In this document: positions 8,875-19,190 of the stretch, piece after piece
How positions within the stretch are numbered: position 1 is the first letter of the stretch
Layout of the letters: each line of letters starts with the position of its first letter
DNA from: Neisseria sp.
GTDB lineage: Bacteria; Pseudomonadota; Gammaproteobacteria; Burkholderiales; Neisseriaceae
Reading direction: 5' to 3'
Length of the DNA stretch: 38,698 nucleotides
Assembly (NCBI RefSeq): GCF_030530745.1
Contig: NZ_JAUMUI010000019.1
Location: 1-38,698 of the forward strand
Position numbers and translations under genes: made by a program
Notes under the pieces: generated by a model
Databases searched by the model: none
Seen by the model: only the letters and a program-made list of their open reading frames with translations
What the model was told of the DNA's origin: nothing

Positions 8875-9981
8875 TCAGCGCCGCTGGTTGCTGATGCCCA
8901 TCAGCAAGGCCAGCACCACCATAATCGACAGCGTGGCGGTGCCGCCGTAGCTCACCAGCGGCAGCGGCACGCCTACTACGGGCAAAATACCGCTGACCAT
9001 ACCCATGTTGACGAAAGCATAGCAGAAAAACGTCATCGTGAGTGCGCCTGCCAGCGTGCGGCTGTATAGCGTGGGGGCTTTGGCGGCGATGTAGAGGCCG
9101 CGCCCGAGTATCAGCAGGTAAATTACCAGCAGCAATATATTGCCGATTAAGCCGAATTCTTCGCCGTAAACGGCGAAAATAAAGTCGGTGGTGGCTTCGG
9201 GGATATAGTCGAGATGGGTTTGCGTGCCGTTGAGCCAGCCCTTGCCCCAAACGCCCCCCGAGCCGATGGCTATCATGGACTGCAGGATATGGTAGCCGGC
9301 GCCGAGAGGATCCTGCGTGGGATCGAGCAGGGTGAGTACGCGGGTTTTTTGATAGTCGCGCATGCCGTAGTTCCAAATCAGAGGCAGTGCGGCTGCAAAA
9401 GCCGCTACTGAGGCAACTATCGCTTTCCACGGCAGCCCTGCGAAAAAAACCACAAACAGCCCCGAAGCCATAATCAGAACGGCGGTACCGAGGTCGGGCT
9501 GTTTCAGAATCAGCACACCGGGTACCATCACCAGTGCGATGGCCGCCAGATAGTGATACCAGCGCAGCGACATTTCGTAACGCTGGAAAAACCACGCTAC
9601 CGTCATAGGCAGGCCGATTTTCATGATTTCAGACGGCTGGATGCGCGCTACGCCGATATCGAGCCAGCGTTGGGCACCGTTGACGGTGATACCGAAAAAA
9701 TGTACGCCCAACAGCAGCACCACGCCTGCGGTATACACGGGCAGGGCAAACACGGCCAGTGTTTGCGGGTGCGTTCTTGCGATAAACCACATCAGGACGA
9801 AACCCAACGCAGTGTGCAGGGTTTTGTGTTCGAGCTGGCCGGTTTGCTGGCCGGCGGCAGAATAAAGCAGAAACAGGCTGATGATGTAAACTGCCAGCAT
9901 GGCATAAAACAACCACGGATCCATAGGCTGCCATATGGTGTGCCTGATTCTGCCGAGTAAGGTGTTTTCGTGGATATTCAA
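8875..9981 (-). CDS. rodA: RodA, SEDS peptidoglycan glycosyltransferase
   Basis: Ten-helix SEDS protein (368 residues) that polymerises glycan strands for lateral wall growth with its partner PBP2. It carries the conserved loop LDYIPEATTDFIFAVYGEEFG, which includes the catalytic Asp region of SEDS enzymes, and a C-terminal GVPLPLVSYGG motif. The start is TTG at 9981: it overlaps the mrdA stop (TTGA) and has AGGAG 7 bases upstream, while the next ATG would remove the N-terminal 19 residues. It is the last core gene of the mreB-mreC-mreD-mrdA-rodA operon. Confidence 0.95.
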   Translation of the reverse strand: MNIHENTLLGRIRHTIWQPMDPWLFYAMLAVYIISLFLLYSAAGQQTGQLEHKTLHTALGFVLMWFIARTHPQTLAVFALPVYTAGVVLLLGVHFFGITVNGAQRWLDIGVARIQPSEIMKIGLPMTVAWFFQRYEMSLRWYHYLAAIALVMVPGVLILKQPDLGTAVLIMASGLFVVFFAGLPWKAIVASVAAFAAALPLIWNYGMRDYQKTRVLTLLDPTQDPLGAGYHILQSMIAIGSGGVWGKGWLNGTQTHLDYIPEATTDFIFAVYGEEFGLIGNILLLVIYLLILGRGLYIAAKAPTLYSRTLAGALTMTFFCYAFVNMGMVSGILPVVGVPLPLVSYGGTATLSIMVVLALLMGISNQRR

Positions 9982-12038
9982 GGTGCTGCTCCTGAGGCCG
10001 TCTGAATGCCTGCATCAATGCCGTAGGCTTGTTGGAACACCGATTCCGCAGGCGGGGAAGCAGGTGCGCCGGTTACGGTTTGCGGGGTGTTTTCCTGCCG
10101 TACGGCGGAAGCGCCGGCAGGTTGGGCGGATTCTGCCGATGCTTGATCCGCTTTCAGGGTAAGCAGGTAATAGTCGGTCAGGCTGCGTGCCAACGGCGCG
10201 GCACTGGCACCCCAGCCGCCGTTTTCCAGCAGCACGGCAATGGCGATTTGCGGTTTCTGCACCGGTGCGAACGAAATAAACCAAGCGTGGTCGCGGTGCT
10301 GTTCGGCCAGTGCGGCGGCGTTGTACCGCGCCCCCTGTTTAATCTGAACCACCTGTGCGGTACCGGTTTTACCGCCCATGGTGTAGCCCAGCCCGTGGCC
10401 GATACGGTATGCGGTGCCGCCGGGTTTCAACACTTTGGCCATGGCATCTTTGATATATTCGAAGTTTTCTTTTTTAAACGGAATACTGCGTTCGGGTTTG
10501 GGATCGATAAGCGTGATTTCGCGCCGTTCGTGGTCGAGCAGCTCTTTAACCAGATGCGGGCGGTATACCACGCCGTCATTGGCGAGCGAGGCGGTGGCGT
10601 GCGCCATTTGCAGCGGGGTGTAGGCGTTATAGCCTTGGCCTATGCTCACCGAAACCATTTCGGAAGCATGCCATTCCCGCGCTTTTGGATCTTTCGATTT
10701 GGCGAAACGTTTGGCCTTCCATTCGCGCGAGGGCAGAATACCTTTGTATTCGTTGGGCAAATCGATGCCGGTGGGCGAACCCAAACCGAATTCGGCCAGA
10801 TAAGGGGCGGTTTTGTCTATGCCGAGTTCGTAGCCCAGGCGGTAGAAAAACGTGTCGGACGACACTTGAACCGCTTTGCTCAGGTTGGCAGAGCCGTGGC
10901 CGCGGCGTACCGAATCGCGGAACAGGTGGCGCGATCCGGGTATGCTCCACGCCCCGGGGGCGGGCACCACGGTGGTTTGGGTGATTTTGCCGCTTTCTAG
11001 CAAAGCCATGCCCATAAACGGCTTGAAAGTAGAACCGGGCGGATACAGGCCCTGCGTAACACGGTTGATGAGCGGGCGCTGCCAGTCTTCGTTGAGCGCT
11101 TTCCAAGTATCGTTATCGATGCCGTCGATAAACAGGTTGGGGTCAAACGAGGGTTTGGACACAAACGCCAGCACGCCGCCGGTTTGCGGGTTGAGGGCAA
11201 TCACCGCACCGCGGCGGCCGCTCATCAAACGGTCGGCCTCCTGCTGCAGGCGGATATCCATTGCCAGCCGCAGTGTCTGCCCCGCTTTGGCGGGAACGGT
11301 TTTTAAAATGCGCACCACATGGCCGTAGGCATCCTTTTCCACTTCCTGATAGCCGGGCGCGCCGTGAAGCTGGCGTTCGTAAAAACTTTCCAAACCCGAT
11401 TTGCCGATATGGGTACTGCCGCGATAGAGCGAAACCAAGTTTTCTTCTTCGATTTGTTTCTGGTCGCGGTCGCTGATGCGTCCGATATAGCCGAGGAAAT
11501 GAGCCGTCAGTTCGGGATAGAGGTAGTTTCGGAAGGTTCGGACATTGATTTCCACGCCTTTAAAGCGGTAGAGGCGTGCGGCGAGGCGTGCGGCTTCGTC
11601 GGGCTTCAGCTTGAGCTTCAGGGGAATGTTTTCAAAAGAACGGTATTCTGCACGGAATTTTTTAAAACGCTTCAAATCCCCTGCCGTAATATCGACGTAT
11701 TCCCGCAATGCTTCGATGGTGTCTTCTACTTTTCCTTCTATTTTGCCGGGCACGATTTCCAGAGAATAGGCCGGATAGTTGCTGGCAAGAACCACGCCGT
11801 TTGTATCGACGATTTCGCCGCGCATCGGCGGCGTGGGCACTAGGGAAATACGGTTGGTGTTGGCCCTGGCTACATATTCGTGGTGTTTGAACACCTGCAG
11901 GTACACAAACCTGCACAGCAGCACGGCAAACAGTACCGCCATCAGTATAAACACCAATACCAGCCGCAGCACGAAATCGCGTTGGCGGCTGGCTACATCA
12001 TGATCATAACCGGTGTATTGGTAGATATTGTTATCCAT
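9978..12038 (-). CDS. mrdA: Penicillin-binding protein 2 (PBP2), transpeptidase
   Basis: Class B penicillin-binding protein of 686 residues that crosslinks peptidoglycan during elongation. One membrane anchor (about 24-45) is followed by the pedestal domain and the transpeptidase domain. The active-site motifs are S-T-F-K (336-339), S-S-D (393-395) and K-T-G (557-559). ATG 12038 is chosen because it shares one base with the mreD stop (TGATG) and begins right before the anchor; a longer open frame to 12134 would overlap mreD heavily. The C-terminal 60 or so residues are Ala/Pro-rich, and a DUS lies in the last codons. Gene order and spacing show it works with RodA and MreBCD. Confidence 0.95.
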   Translation of the reverse strand: MDNNIYQYTGYDHDVASRQRDFVLRLVLVFILMAVLFAVLLCRFVYLQVFKHHEYVARANTNRISLVPTPPMRGEIVDTNGVVLASNYPAYSLEIVPGKIEGKVEDTIEALREYVDITAGDLKRFKKFRAEYRSFENIPLKLKLKPDEAARLAARLYRFKGVEINVRTFRNYLYPELTAHFLGYIGRISDRDQKQIEEENLVSLYRGSTHIGKSGLESFYERQLHGAPGYQEVEKDAYGHVVRILKTVPAKAGQTLRLAMDIRLQQEADRLMSGRRGAVIALNPQTGGVLAFVSKPSFDPNLFIDGIDNDTWKALNEDWQRPLINRVTQGLYPPGSTFKPFMGMALLESGKITQTTVVPAPGAWSIPGSRHLFRDSVRRGHGSANLSKAVQVSSDTFFYRLGYELGIDKTAPYLAEFGLGSPTGIDLPNEYKGILPSREWKAKRFAKSKDPKAREWHASEMVSVSIGQGYNAYTPLQMAHATASLANDGVVYRPHLVKELLDHERREITLIDPKPERSIPFKKENFEYIKDAMAKVLKPGGTAYRIGHGLGYTMGGKTGTAQVVQIKQGARYNAAALAEQHRDHAWFISFAPVQKPQIAIAVLLENGGWGASAAPLARSLTDYYLLTLKADQASAESAQPAGASAVRQENTPQTVTGAPASPPAESVFQQAYGIDAGIQTASGAAP

Positions 12039-12538
12039 CAGCGTAGACTGCGCGAATTCAGCAAACCGAGCGTTATTTTGTCCAACAAAGGCCACAGCAG
12101 CGCGCCGGTAAGGGGGGCGGCGAAACCTTTCCAATCGGTGAAAACATGAACGTGCATCAGGCGTACCAAAGCTATAACCGCCTGGTTGCAGAGCAGGGCG
12201 GCAAATACCGCCACTGCCTGAACCCCGTAACTGTACAGCATAATCTGCCGCCGGCGCTGCTGAACAAGAAACACCATCACCATATACGACAATGCGTGTT
12301 GGCCCAGCGGTGCAGCTGTACCGATGTCGGCCAGCAGCCCTATGGCAAATGCCGTGCCCACACCGACCGACTGGGGTTTGTGCAAAGCCCAGTAGAGCAG
12401 TACCAGTGCGGTAAATTCAGGCAGCCAGAAAAACGTTTCAAACGGAAACGGCATAAAATCCAGTAACATGGCGAGCATGAAGCCGGATACGATAATGCGC
12501 TTGGGTACGCGGTTGTGAAATTCTTCGAAATCAGTCAT
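12038..12538 (-). CDS. mreD: Rod shape-determining protein MreD
   Basis: Small inner-membrane protein (166 residues) with about five hydrophobic segments, part of the elongasome with MreB, MreC, PBP2 and RodA. The block LPEFTALVLLYWALHKP and the segment AFAIGLLADIGTAAPLGQHAL fit the MreD family. Its ATG overlaps the mreC stop by 4 bases (ATGA) and its stop overlaps the mrdA start by one base, so translation is likely coupled along the operon. Confidence 0.93.
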   Translation of the reverse strand: MTDFEEFHNRVPKRIIVSGFMLAMLLDFMPFPFETFFWLPEFTALVLLYWALHKPQSVGVGTAFAIGLLADIGTAAPLGQHALSYMVMVFLVQQRRRQIMLYSYGVQAVAVFAALLCNQAVIALVRLMHVHVFTDWKGFAAPLTGALLWPLLDKITLGLLNSRSLR

Positions 12539-13386
12539 GGTCGGGGTATTAAGGCGGTAGGCTGCTGTTGCGGCAGCACCAGCACATATCTGCTGCTTCT
12601 GTGTCCGGCAAGCGGTTTCAGGCCGACATGGTAATAAGGCGTGCCTGCCGTCCGGGAAACCTGTTTTACTTCGGCTACGGGTATGCCTTTGGGGTAAATG
12701 CTGTCAAGTCCGGAAGTAAGCAGGATATCGCCGGCCCGTAAATCGGCATCGGCGGGAAAATAGCGCAGGCCGACCTCGCCGCCTCCGCCGTAAAGCAGGC
12801 TGCGCACGCCCGTGCGCGCCACCATCACGGGAATGATGGTTTTGCTGTTGGTCAGCAGGGTCAGTTCGGCACTCAGGGGCTGAACCTGCGTAATCTGGCC
12901 GATTAAGCCGTTTTGGTCGATAACCGCGTCGCCTTCTTCCAGTCCGCTGCTGCTGCCTTTGTTAATGATTAATTTGTCGGACAGCGGATCTTTGCTGTTT
13001 GAAATCACTTCTGCACCGCCGGTGATGCGGATACCGCTTTGCTGCAGGCCGTAGAGTTTTTTCATTTCGGCCAGTTCGCGTGCCTGCAGCTCGGAGCGGG
13101 CGGCCAGCAGCTTCAAACGGCCGTTTTCTTCGCTCAGGCGCTTATTGTCGGCAATGAGGTTTGCCTGCGACTGCATAAACCCGCTTACATAGCGGTAAAG
13201 GCTTACCGGTTGGTTGGCCAGCCATTGCAGCGGATATATCGCCGTAGCCGCATACCCTTTGATGTGCTGTACGGCGGCGTAACGGTTGTCGAGCAGCATC
13301 AAGGCCACGCTGGCAATCGCCAGCACAATCAGCTTGCTTGAAGGTTTGATGCCTTTTTTGGCAAAGTTTAATGATGGTTCGGACAT
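12535..13386 (-). CDS. mreC: Rod shape-determining protein MreC
   Basis: Bitopic periplasmic scaffold protein (283 residues) that links MreB to PBP2. A membrane helix lies near 18-32, a coiled-coil segment near 68-110 (NKRLSEENGRLKLL...LAEMKKLYGL), then the beta domain with GLIGQITQV and GDILLTSGLDSIYPKGIPV, typical of MreC. It ends within the mreD start. It is 66 bases downstream of mreB, and the gap holds a single DUS (about 13395-13406), a possible partial stop point between the two genes. Confidence 0.95.
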   Translation of the reverse strand: MSEPSLNFAKKGIKPSSKLIVLAIASVALMLLDNRYAAVQHIKGYAATAIYPLQWLANQPVSLYRYVSGFMQSQANLIADNKRLSEENGRLKLLAARSELQARELAEMKKLYGLQQSGIRITGGAEVISNSKDPLSDKLIINKGSSSGLEEGDAVIDQNGLIGQITQVQPLSAELTLLTNSKTIIPVMVARTGVRSLLYGGGGEVGLRYFPADADLRAGDILLTSGLDSIYPKGIPVAEVKQVSRTAGTPYYHVGLKPLAGHRSSRYVLVLPQQQPTALIPRP

Positions 13387-13452
13387 ATTTTGTTTTCAGA
13401 CGGCCTGTCTGCGGTTTGCAGAATCAGTATTGTATTCAAAACCATTATGATA

Positions 13453-14707
<1,255 letters not shown>

Positions 14708-14998
14708 ATGGCACTCACCCTGAGCGATGTAGAGAAAATCGCCCGTCTTTCCCGTTTGAGCCTTACCGAGGAAGAAAAGGCGCAAAACCTGAAAGAATTG
14801 AATGACATATTTTCATTGGTGGAAAAAATGCAAACGGTGGACACCGACGGCGTGGAGCCGATGGCGCACCCCCACGAAACCGCCCTGCGCCTGCGCGGAG
14901 ACGCCGTAACCGAAACCGACCGCGCCGCCGACTACCAAGCCGTTGCCCCCGAAGTGCGCAACCGTTTGTATATTGTTCCCCAAGTAATTGAAGAATAA
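14708..14998 (+). CDS. gatC: Aspartyl/glutamyl-tRNA amidotransferase subunit C
   Basis: Small subunit (96 residues) of the GatCAB amidotransferase, which converts misacylated Asp-tRNA(Asn) or Glu-tRNA(Gln) to the amide form. The opening [19 protein letters not shown] and the central [11 protein letters not shown] are family signatures. It wraps around the GatA-GatB interface in known structures. TAAGGA lies 6 bases before the ATG. It heads the gatC-gatA unit, with an inverted DUS pair before gatA. Confidence 0.96.
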   Translation: MALTLSDVEKIARLSRLSLTEEEKAQNLKELNDIFSLVEKMQTVDTDGVEPMAHPHETALRLRGDAVTETDRAADYQAVAPEVRNRLYIVPQVIEE

Positions 14999-15009
14999 AA
15001 AAATTAATC

Positions 15010-15050
15010 TTTCAGACGGCCTTTTGTATCAAGGTTGAGGCCGTCTGAAA
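15010..15050. terminator. Inverted DUS pair between gatC and gatA
   Basis: TTTCAGACGGCCT (15010-15022) and AGGCCGTCTGAAA (15038-15050) form a perfect 13 bp stem with a 15-base loop. Because both flanking genes encode subunits of one enzyme, this is more likely an attenuator or uptake-only element than a full stop. Confidence 0.5.
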
Positions 15051-15068
15051 AAGTTTGGAAACAGCGAA

Positions 15069-16520
15069 ATGACCGCCTATACCCTCAAACAAGCCAGCGA
15101 ACTGCTTCAGTCCAAAAGAACCTCCGCCGTTGAGCTGGCGCAGGAATATCTGGCCGCCATCGATGCCAAAAACCCCGCCCTCAACGCCTACATCACCTTA
15201 GATAAAGAAAAAACCCTGGCCGAAGCCCGCGCCGCAGACGAGCGTATCGCGGCGGGACGGGGCAGCCTGCTCACGGGCGTGCCGATAGCGTATAAAGACA
15301 TTTTCTGCCAAACCGGCTGGCGCTCGGCCTGCTCGTCCAAAATGCTCGATAACTTCGTGTCGCCCTACACCGCCACCGTGGTGCAAAACCTGCTCAACGA
15401 AGGCATGGTTACCCTTGGCCGCGTCAACATGGACGAATTCGCCATGGGTTCAACCAATGAAACCTCCTTCTACGGTGCAACGAAAAACCCTTGGAATCCT
15501 GCACACGTTCCCGGCGGTTCTTCGGGCGGCTCCGCCGCCGTAGTAGCCGCCCGCCTTGCGCCCGCCGCACTCGGTTCGGACACGGGCGGCTCCATCCGCC
15601 AACCCGCCTCACACTGCGGCATCACCGGCATCAAACCCACTTACGGCACCGTGTCCCGTTTCGGCATGGTGGCTTATGCCTCCAGCTTCGACCAAGCCGG
15701 GCCGATGGCGCAAACCGCCGAAGACTGCGCCATTCTGCTCAACGCCATGGCAGGCTTTGACGAACGCGACTCCACCAGTTTGGAACGGGAAAAAGAAGAC
15801 TACGCCCGCGAATTGAACACCCCGCTCAAAGGCTTGAAAATCGGCCTGCCCAAAGAATACTTCGGCAGCGGCAACAGCGCCGGCGTTCAGGCAGTCCTGC
15901 AAAATGCCATAGACTTATTAACAGCCCAAGGCGCGGAAATGATTGAAGTTTCCCTGCCGCAAACCGAACTCTCCATTCCCGCCTATTACGTCCTCGCCTC
16001 CGCCGAAGCCAGCACCAACCTCTCCCGCTACGACGGCGTGCGCTACGGCCACCGCGCCGCCCAATTCGGCGATTTGGAAGAAATGTACGGCAACACCCGC
16101 GCCGAAGGCTTCGGCAGCGAAGTGAAACGCCGCATCATGATCGGCACTTATGTGCTGAGCCACGGCTATTACGACGCCTATTACCTGAAAGCGCAAAAAC
16201 TGCGCCGCCTGGTTGCCGATGATTTTCAGACGGCCTTCACGCAATGCGACGTGATACTCGCCCCCACCGCGCCGACCACCGCCCCCAAGCTCGGCAGCGA
16301 CATTCACGACCCGGTGCAAATGTATTTGAGCGATATCTACACCATCGCCGTCAACCTCGCCGGCCTGCCCGCATTGAGCCTGCCCGTAGGTTTCGGTTCA
16401 GACGGCCTGCCCGTCGGCGTGCAGCTTATCGGCAACTATTTTGCCGAAGCCAGGATTCTGGGCGCGGCGCACCAGATGCAGTTGAACAGTGATTGGCATA
16501 CGAAAACGCCCAAACTGTAA
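15069..16520 (+). CDS. gatA: Aspartyl/glutamyl-tRNA amidotransferase subunit A
   Basis: Amidase-signature subunit (483 residues) that releases ammonia from glutamine for transamidation. The Ser-cisSer-Lys triad is visible: K76 in [11 protein letters not shown]151 in [10 protein letters not shown] and S175 in [10 protein letters not shown]. The length is normal. DUS copies lie inside the gene near 16224 and 16397. Its stop is followed by a junction rich in DUS-like sequences and then the restriction-modification cassette, so gatA and gatB are separated by about 3.5 kb. Confidence 0.97.
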   Translation: MTAYTLKQASELLQSKRTSAVELAQEYLAAIDAKNPALNAYITLDKEKTLAEARAADERIAAGRGSLLTGVPIAYKDIFCQTGWRSACSSKMLDNFVSPYTATVVQNLLNEGMVTLGRVNMDEFAMGSTNETSFYGATKNPWNPAHVPGGSSGGSAAVVAARLAPAALGSDTGGSIRQPASHCGITGIKPTYGTVSRFGMVAYASSFDQAGPMAQTAEDCAILLNAMAGFDERDSTSLEREKEDYARELNTPLKGLKIGLPKEYFGSGNSAGVQAVLQNAIDLLTAQGAEMIEVSLPQTELSIPAYYVLASAEASTNLSRYDGVRYGHRAAQFGDLEEMYGNTRAEGFGSEVKRRIMIGTYVLSHGYYDAYYLKAQKLRRLVADDFQTAFTQCDVILAPTAPTTAPKLGSDIHDPVQMYLSDIYTIAVNLAGLPALSLPVGFGSDGLPVGVQLIGNYFAEARILGAAHQMQLNSDWHTKTPKL

Positions 16521-16522
16521 TG

Positions 16523-16533
16523 GCAGTCTGAAA
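16523..16533. repeat. Left copy of cassette-flanking direct repeat
   Basis: GCAGTCTGAAA occurs here and again, identically and in the same orientation, at 19191-19201, bracketing vsr, the methyltransferase and the endonuclease. It is one base off the DUS core (GCCGTCTGAA), so it may be a mutated uptake sequence that served as a recombination end. A normal DUS follows at about 16535-16546. Confidence 0.5.
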
Positions 16534-16552
16534 AAGGCCGTCTGAAAAAAAT

Positions 16553-16567
16553 TTCAGGCAGCCTGAA
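16553..16567. repeat. Foreign-dialect DUS at cassette left edge
   Basis: TTCAGGCAGCCTGAA is a quasi-palindrome. Read forward, 16556-16567 is AGGCAGCCTGAA, the Kingella-type DUS dialect; read on the minus strand, 16553-16564 is AGGCTGCCTGAA, the Simonsiella-type dialect. It sits 9 bases before the vsr start. The resident dialect elsewhere is AGGCCGTCTGAA. Confidence 0.65.
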
Positions 16568-16575
16568 AACCCGAT

Positions 16576-17016
16576 ATGGATAGATTAAACCCCGAACAAC
16601 GCCGAAAATGTATGCAGGCCAACAAAAGCAAAGGCACAAAACCCGAGCTTTTACTGGCAAAAGCCATGTGGCATCTCGGTCTGCGTTACCGGAAAAACAG
16701 CAAAACCGTATTCGGCAAACCCGATTTCAGTTTTAAAAGGCATAAAATCGCCGTGTTTGTAGACGGCGAATTCTGGCACGGTAAAGATTGGGCAATACGC
16801 AAGGCCGATATTAAAACTAACCGCGAATTTTGGACGGCTAAAATCGAACGCAATATGCGGCGGGATGAGGAAGTTACAGGCCGTCTGAAAAATGAAGGAT
16901 GGAGGGTCTTTCGCTTCTGGGGAGAAGATGTGGCGAAAAATCCGCAGATGTTTGCCGGAAAAATACAGGAAGCAGTTTATGAAAAGTTATCCAACAACAG
17001 CAACGAATCAGAATGA
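16576..17016 (+). CDS. vsr: Very short patch repair endonuclease (Vsr)
   Basis: Vsr nicks next to T:G mismatches produced by deamination of 5-methylcytosine and so protects sites modified by the adjacent methyltransferase. The 146-residue protein has E24 in TKPELLL, the catalytic D50 in FGKPDF, and the D63/H68 block FVDGEFWHGKDW. Compared with E. coli Vsr, the zinc-binding Cys residues around this block (CFWHxHxC) and the later W-E-C are replaced (E65, K70-D71, GED), so the structural zinc site seems absent. The end overlaps the methyltransferase start by 38 bases. An AG-dialect DUS is at 16878-16889 inside the gene. The ribosome site is weak. Confidence 0.9.
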   Translation: MDRLNPEQRRKCMQANKSKGTKPELLLAKAMWHLGLRYRKNSKTVFGKPDFSFKRHKIAVFVDGEFWHGKDWAIRKADIKTNREFWTAKIERNMRRDEEVTGRLKNEGWRVFRFWGEDVAKNPQMFAGKIQEAVYEKLSNNSNESE

Positions 17017-18073
17017 AAACAAGCTGAAAGAACGGGCAGCACAATATCAACTGTTTGAGAACGGTTCAGTCTTTCAGCCTGCTGTACACAAGAAGAAATT
17101 TACCTTTATCGACCTTTTTGCAGGCATCGGCGGTTTCCGTATTGCCATGCAGAATTTGGGCGGAGAGTGTGTCTTTTCCAGCGAATGGGACGAAAAAGCC
17201 AAGCAGACTTACGAAGCCAATTTCGGCGAAGTTCCTTACGGCGACATTACCAAAGAAGAAACCAAAAAATTTATTCCGAAACAGTTTGATATTCTTTGTG
17301 CGGGTTTTCCGTGTCAGGCATTTTCCATTGCCGGTAGACGCGGCGGTTTTGAAGATACACGCGGTACACTGTTTTTTGATGTGGCCGAGATTATACGCCG
17401 CCACCGCCCGAAAGCATTCTTTTTAGAAAACGTCAAAGGTCTGACCAATCACGACAAAGGGCGTACGCTGCAAACCATTTTGCACACCTTGCGTGAAGAT
17501 TTGGATTATTTCGTTCCTGAGCCGGAGATTGTGAATGCAAAAGATTTCGGTGTACCTCAAAACCGTGAACGGATTTTTATTGTCGGATTTAGGAAAGATT
17601 TGGGGGTGGAAAGTTTCAAATATCCGGAACCGTTTGATTTTCAGACGGCCTTTATAGACATTAGGGAAAAAGAAACCGTTCCGACAAAATATTATCTGTC
17701 CACACAATATATCGACACATTACGCAAGCATAAAGAACGCCATGAAAACAAAGGCAACGGTTTCGGCTATGAAATTATTGCCGATAACGGCATTGCCAAT
17801 GCAATCGTGGTAGGCGGTATGGGCAGGGAACGAAACCTTATTATCGATAAACGGATTACCGACTTTACTCCGACCACCAACATCAAAGGAGAGGTAAACC
17901 GCGAAGGTATCCGTAAAATGACACCGAGAGAGTGGGCACGGCTGCAAGGGTTTCCGGAAGATTACAAGATTGTGGTTGCCGATGCTTCCGCATACAAACA
18001 GTTTGGTAATTCGGTGGCAGTACCTGCAGTTCAGGCGACAGCAGAGCAGATTATAAGAAAATTAATGGAGTAG
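16979..18073 (+). CDS. DNA (cytosine-5)-methyltransferase, probably M.HpaII-type (CCGG)
   Basis: C5-cytosine methyltransferase of 364 residues. Motif I is FIDLFAGIGGFRIAM (43-57), motif IV has G-F-P-C-Q with catalytic C112, motif VI is E150-N151-V152, motif VIII is QNRERIF (195-201), motif IX is around 311-326 and motif X is QFGNSVAVP (341-349). The target-recognition region spans about 215-310. CCGG specificity is inferred from the adjacent HpaII-like endonuclease, not read from the sequence. I chose ATG 16979 over an upstream frame opening at 16892 because AGGA lies 8 bases before it and the longer frame overlaps vsr with no family match. An AG-dialect DUS is at 17640-17651. The endonuclease follows 3 bases after the stop. 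Confidence 0.93.
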   Translation: MKSYPTTATNQNENKLKERAAQYQLFENGSVFQPAVHKKKFTFIDLFAGIGGFRIAMQNLGGECVFSSEWDEKAKQTYEANFGEVPYGDITKEETKKFIPKQFDILCAGFPCQAFSIAGRRGGFEDTRGTLFFDVAEIIRRHRPKAFFLENVKGLTNHDKGRTLQTILHTLREDLDYFVPEPEIVNAKDFGVPQNRERIFIVGFRKDLGVESFKYPEPFDFQTAFIDIREKETVPTKYYLSTQYIDTLRKHKERHENKGNGFGYEIIADNGIANAIVVGGMGRERNLIIDKRITDFTPTTNIKGEVNREGIRKMTPREWARLQGFPEDYKIVVADASAYKQFGNSVAVPAVQATAEQIIRKLME

Positions 18074-18076
18074 AAC

Positions 18077-19177
18077 ATGTCAGAAGTCTTTTCAGGCAAC
18101 AAAGGCGAATGGAGCGAACCGTACGTTTTATTAAAGCTCTTGGCCGACGGGAAACTGTATTTGGGTGATGGCAACCTTAACAAACTTGAAAGCTTAATGT
18201 TGCCGATTATCAGTATTTTGCGTGAGGAACAGGACGGTGCGAGAAGATATTCTTATTCGGACGATAAATCGAGGATTGTGTTCGATTTCGGAACAGCAGA
18301 CGAATTATTGGCCGTTCCCGTTGATGAGTTTGAAAAACATGCCCTGCTTTTACTGTCAGCCATCAAAGAAAACCGTACTTCATCTTTCACCGTACCCGAT
18401 GTTGAAGAATTTTTAAGAAAAATAGGATGTACCCGCCTTAGTGCAAGATCTTTATCGAAAAGCGATATACATATTGTTGTTCATGATATTCGGACAGGAA
18501 TATGCCCTACGCTCGGTTTCAGCATCAAATCCGAACTTGGCAAAAAAGCCACTTTGCTGAATGCCAGCGGCGCAACCAACTTTCTTTACGAGGTTCAAGG
18601 ATGTGATAACCGGATTGCAGATGAATTTAACAGTCTGTTCAACAACAGGGGAAAAAAGGATTTCCGCCGCAGGATGGCCTTGCTCGAAAATACAGGCTGT
18701 TTCCTTGTGTTTCAAAAAGTAGATCACAGTATTTGTTCCAACAACCTGATTCTGATTGACAGCAGGCTGCCTGAAATTCTGGCAGAAATGCTGTGTCAAT
18801 ATTATGCAGGCCGTGCAAAAAACACATCTGATTTATCTGCAAAACTTTGTGGCATCAATCCCAACGGCTACGATTATTCCAACAACCACCATTTTTACGA
18901 ATACAAGGTAAAACGCCTGCTTTGCGAAGCTGCCTTGGGAATGCGTCCTGCCGAAATATGGCACGGCAAATATGATGCCACGGGAGGCTATTTGGTCGTG
19001 CGCCAAGACGGTGAAATTGTCTGCTATCACTTATACAGCCATAATCAGTTTGAAGACTATCTTTTCCGGAATACAAAGTTTGACACACCCAGCTCTTCCA
19101 GACACGGTTTCGGTGATATTGTTCAAGAAGAAGGCAGATTTTTCCTCAAACTGAATCTGCAAATCCGGTTTAGTTGA
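18077..19177 (+). CDS. HpaII-family type II restriction endonuclease
   Basis: Predicted restriction enzyme of 366 residues, near the length of HpaII (about 358), which cuts unmethylated CCGG. The opening NKGEWSEPYVLLKLLADGKLY matches my recollection of the HpaII family N-terminus. A likely nuclease centre is D130...F148-S-I-K151 (KSDIHIV...LGFSIKSELG), as in several restriction enzymes, followed by a conserved-looking LLNASGATNF. GGAG lies 6 bases before the ATG. It is AT-rich: the 60 bases at 18421-18480 are 37 percent GC, against 75 percent at 15541-15600 in gatA. It contains an exact Simonsiella-dialect DUS. Family assignment is from memory and should be confirmed by search. Confidence 0.82.
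   Translation: MSEVFSGNKGEWSEPYVLLKLLADGKLYLGDGNLNKLESLMLPIISILREEQDGARRYSYSDDKSRIVFDFGTADELLAVPVDEFEKHALLLLSAIKENRTSSFTVPDVEEFLRKIGCTRLSARSLSKSDIHIVVHDIRTGICPTLGFSIKSELGKKATLLNASGATNFLYEVQGCDNRIADEFNSLFNNRGKKDFRRRMALLENTGCFLVFQKVDHSICSNNLILIDSRLPEILAEMLCQYYAGRAKNTSDLSAKLCGINPNGYDYSNNHHFYEYKVKRLLCEAALGMRPAEIWHGKYDATGGYLVVRQDGEIVCYHLYSHNQFEDYLFRNTKFDTPSSSRHGFGDIVQEEGRFFLKLNLQIRFS
18764..18775 (+). repeat. Simonsiella-type DUS inside the endonuclease gene
   Basis: AGGCTGCCTGAA is an exact copy of the AG-simDUS dialect and differs from the resident AGGCCGTCTGAA at two positions. It encodes part of SRLPEI. A specific 12-mer is expected only about 0.005 times by chance in a window this size, counting both strands. 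Confidence 0.65.
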
Positions 19178-19190
19178 AAATTAAAAAAGC

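Noticed and set aside
10029-11000. Plus-strand open frame of 323 codons inside mrdA
   Set aside because: Antisense shadow over the PBP2 catalytic domain, with no domain features or ribosome site.
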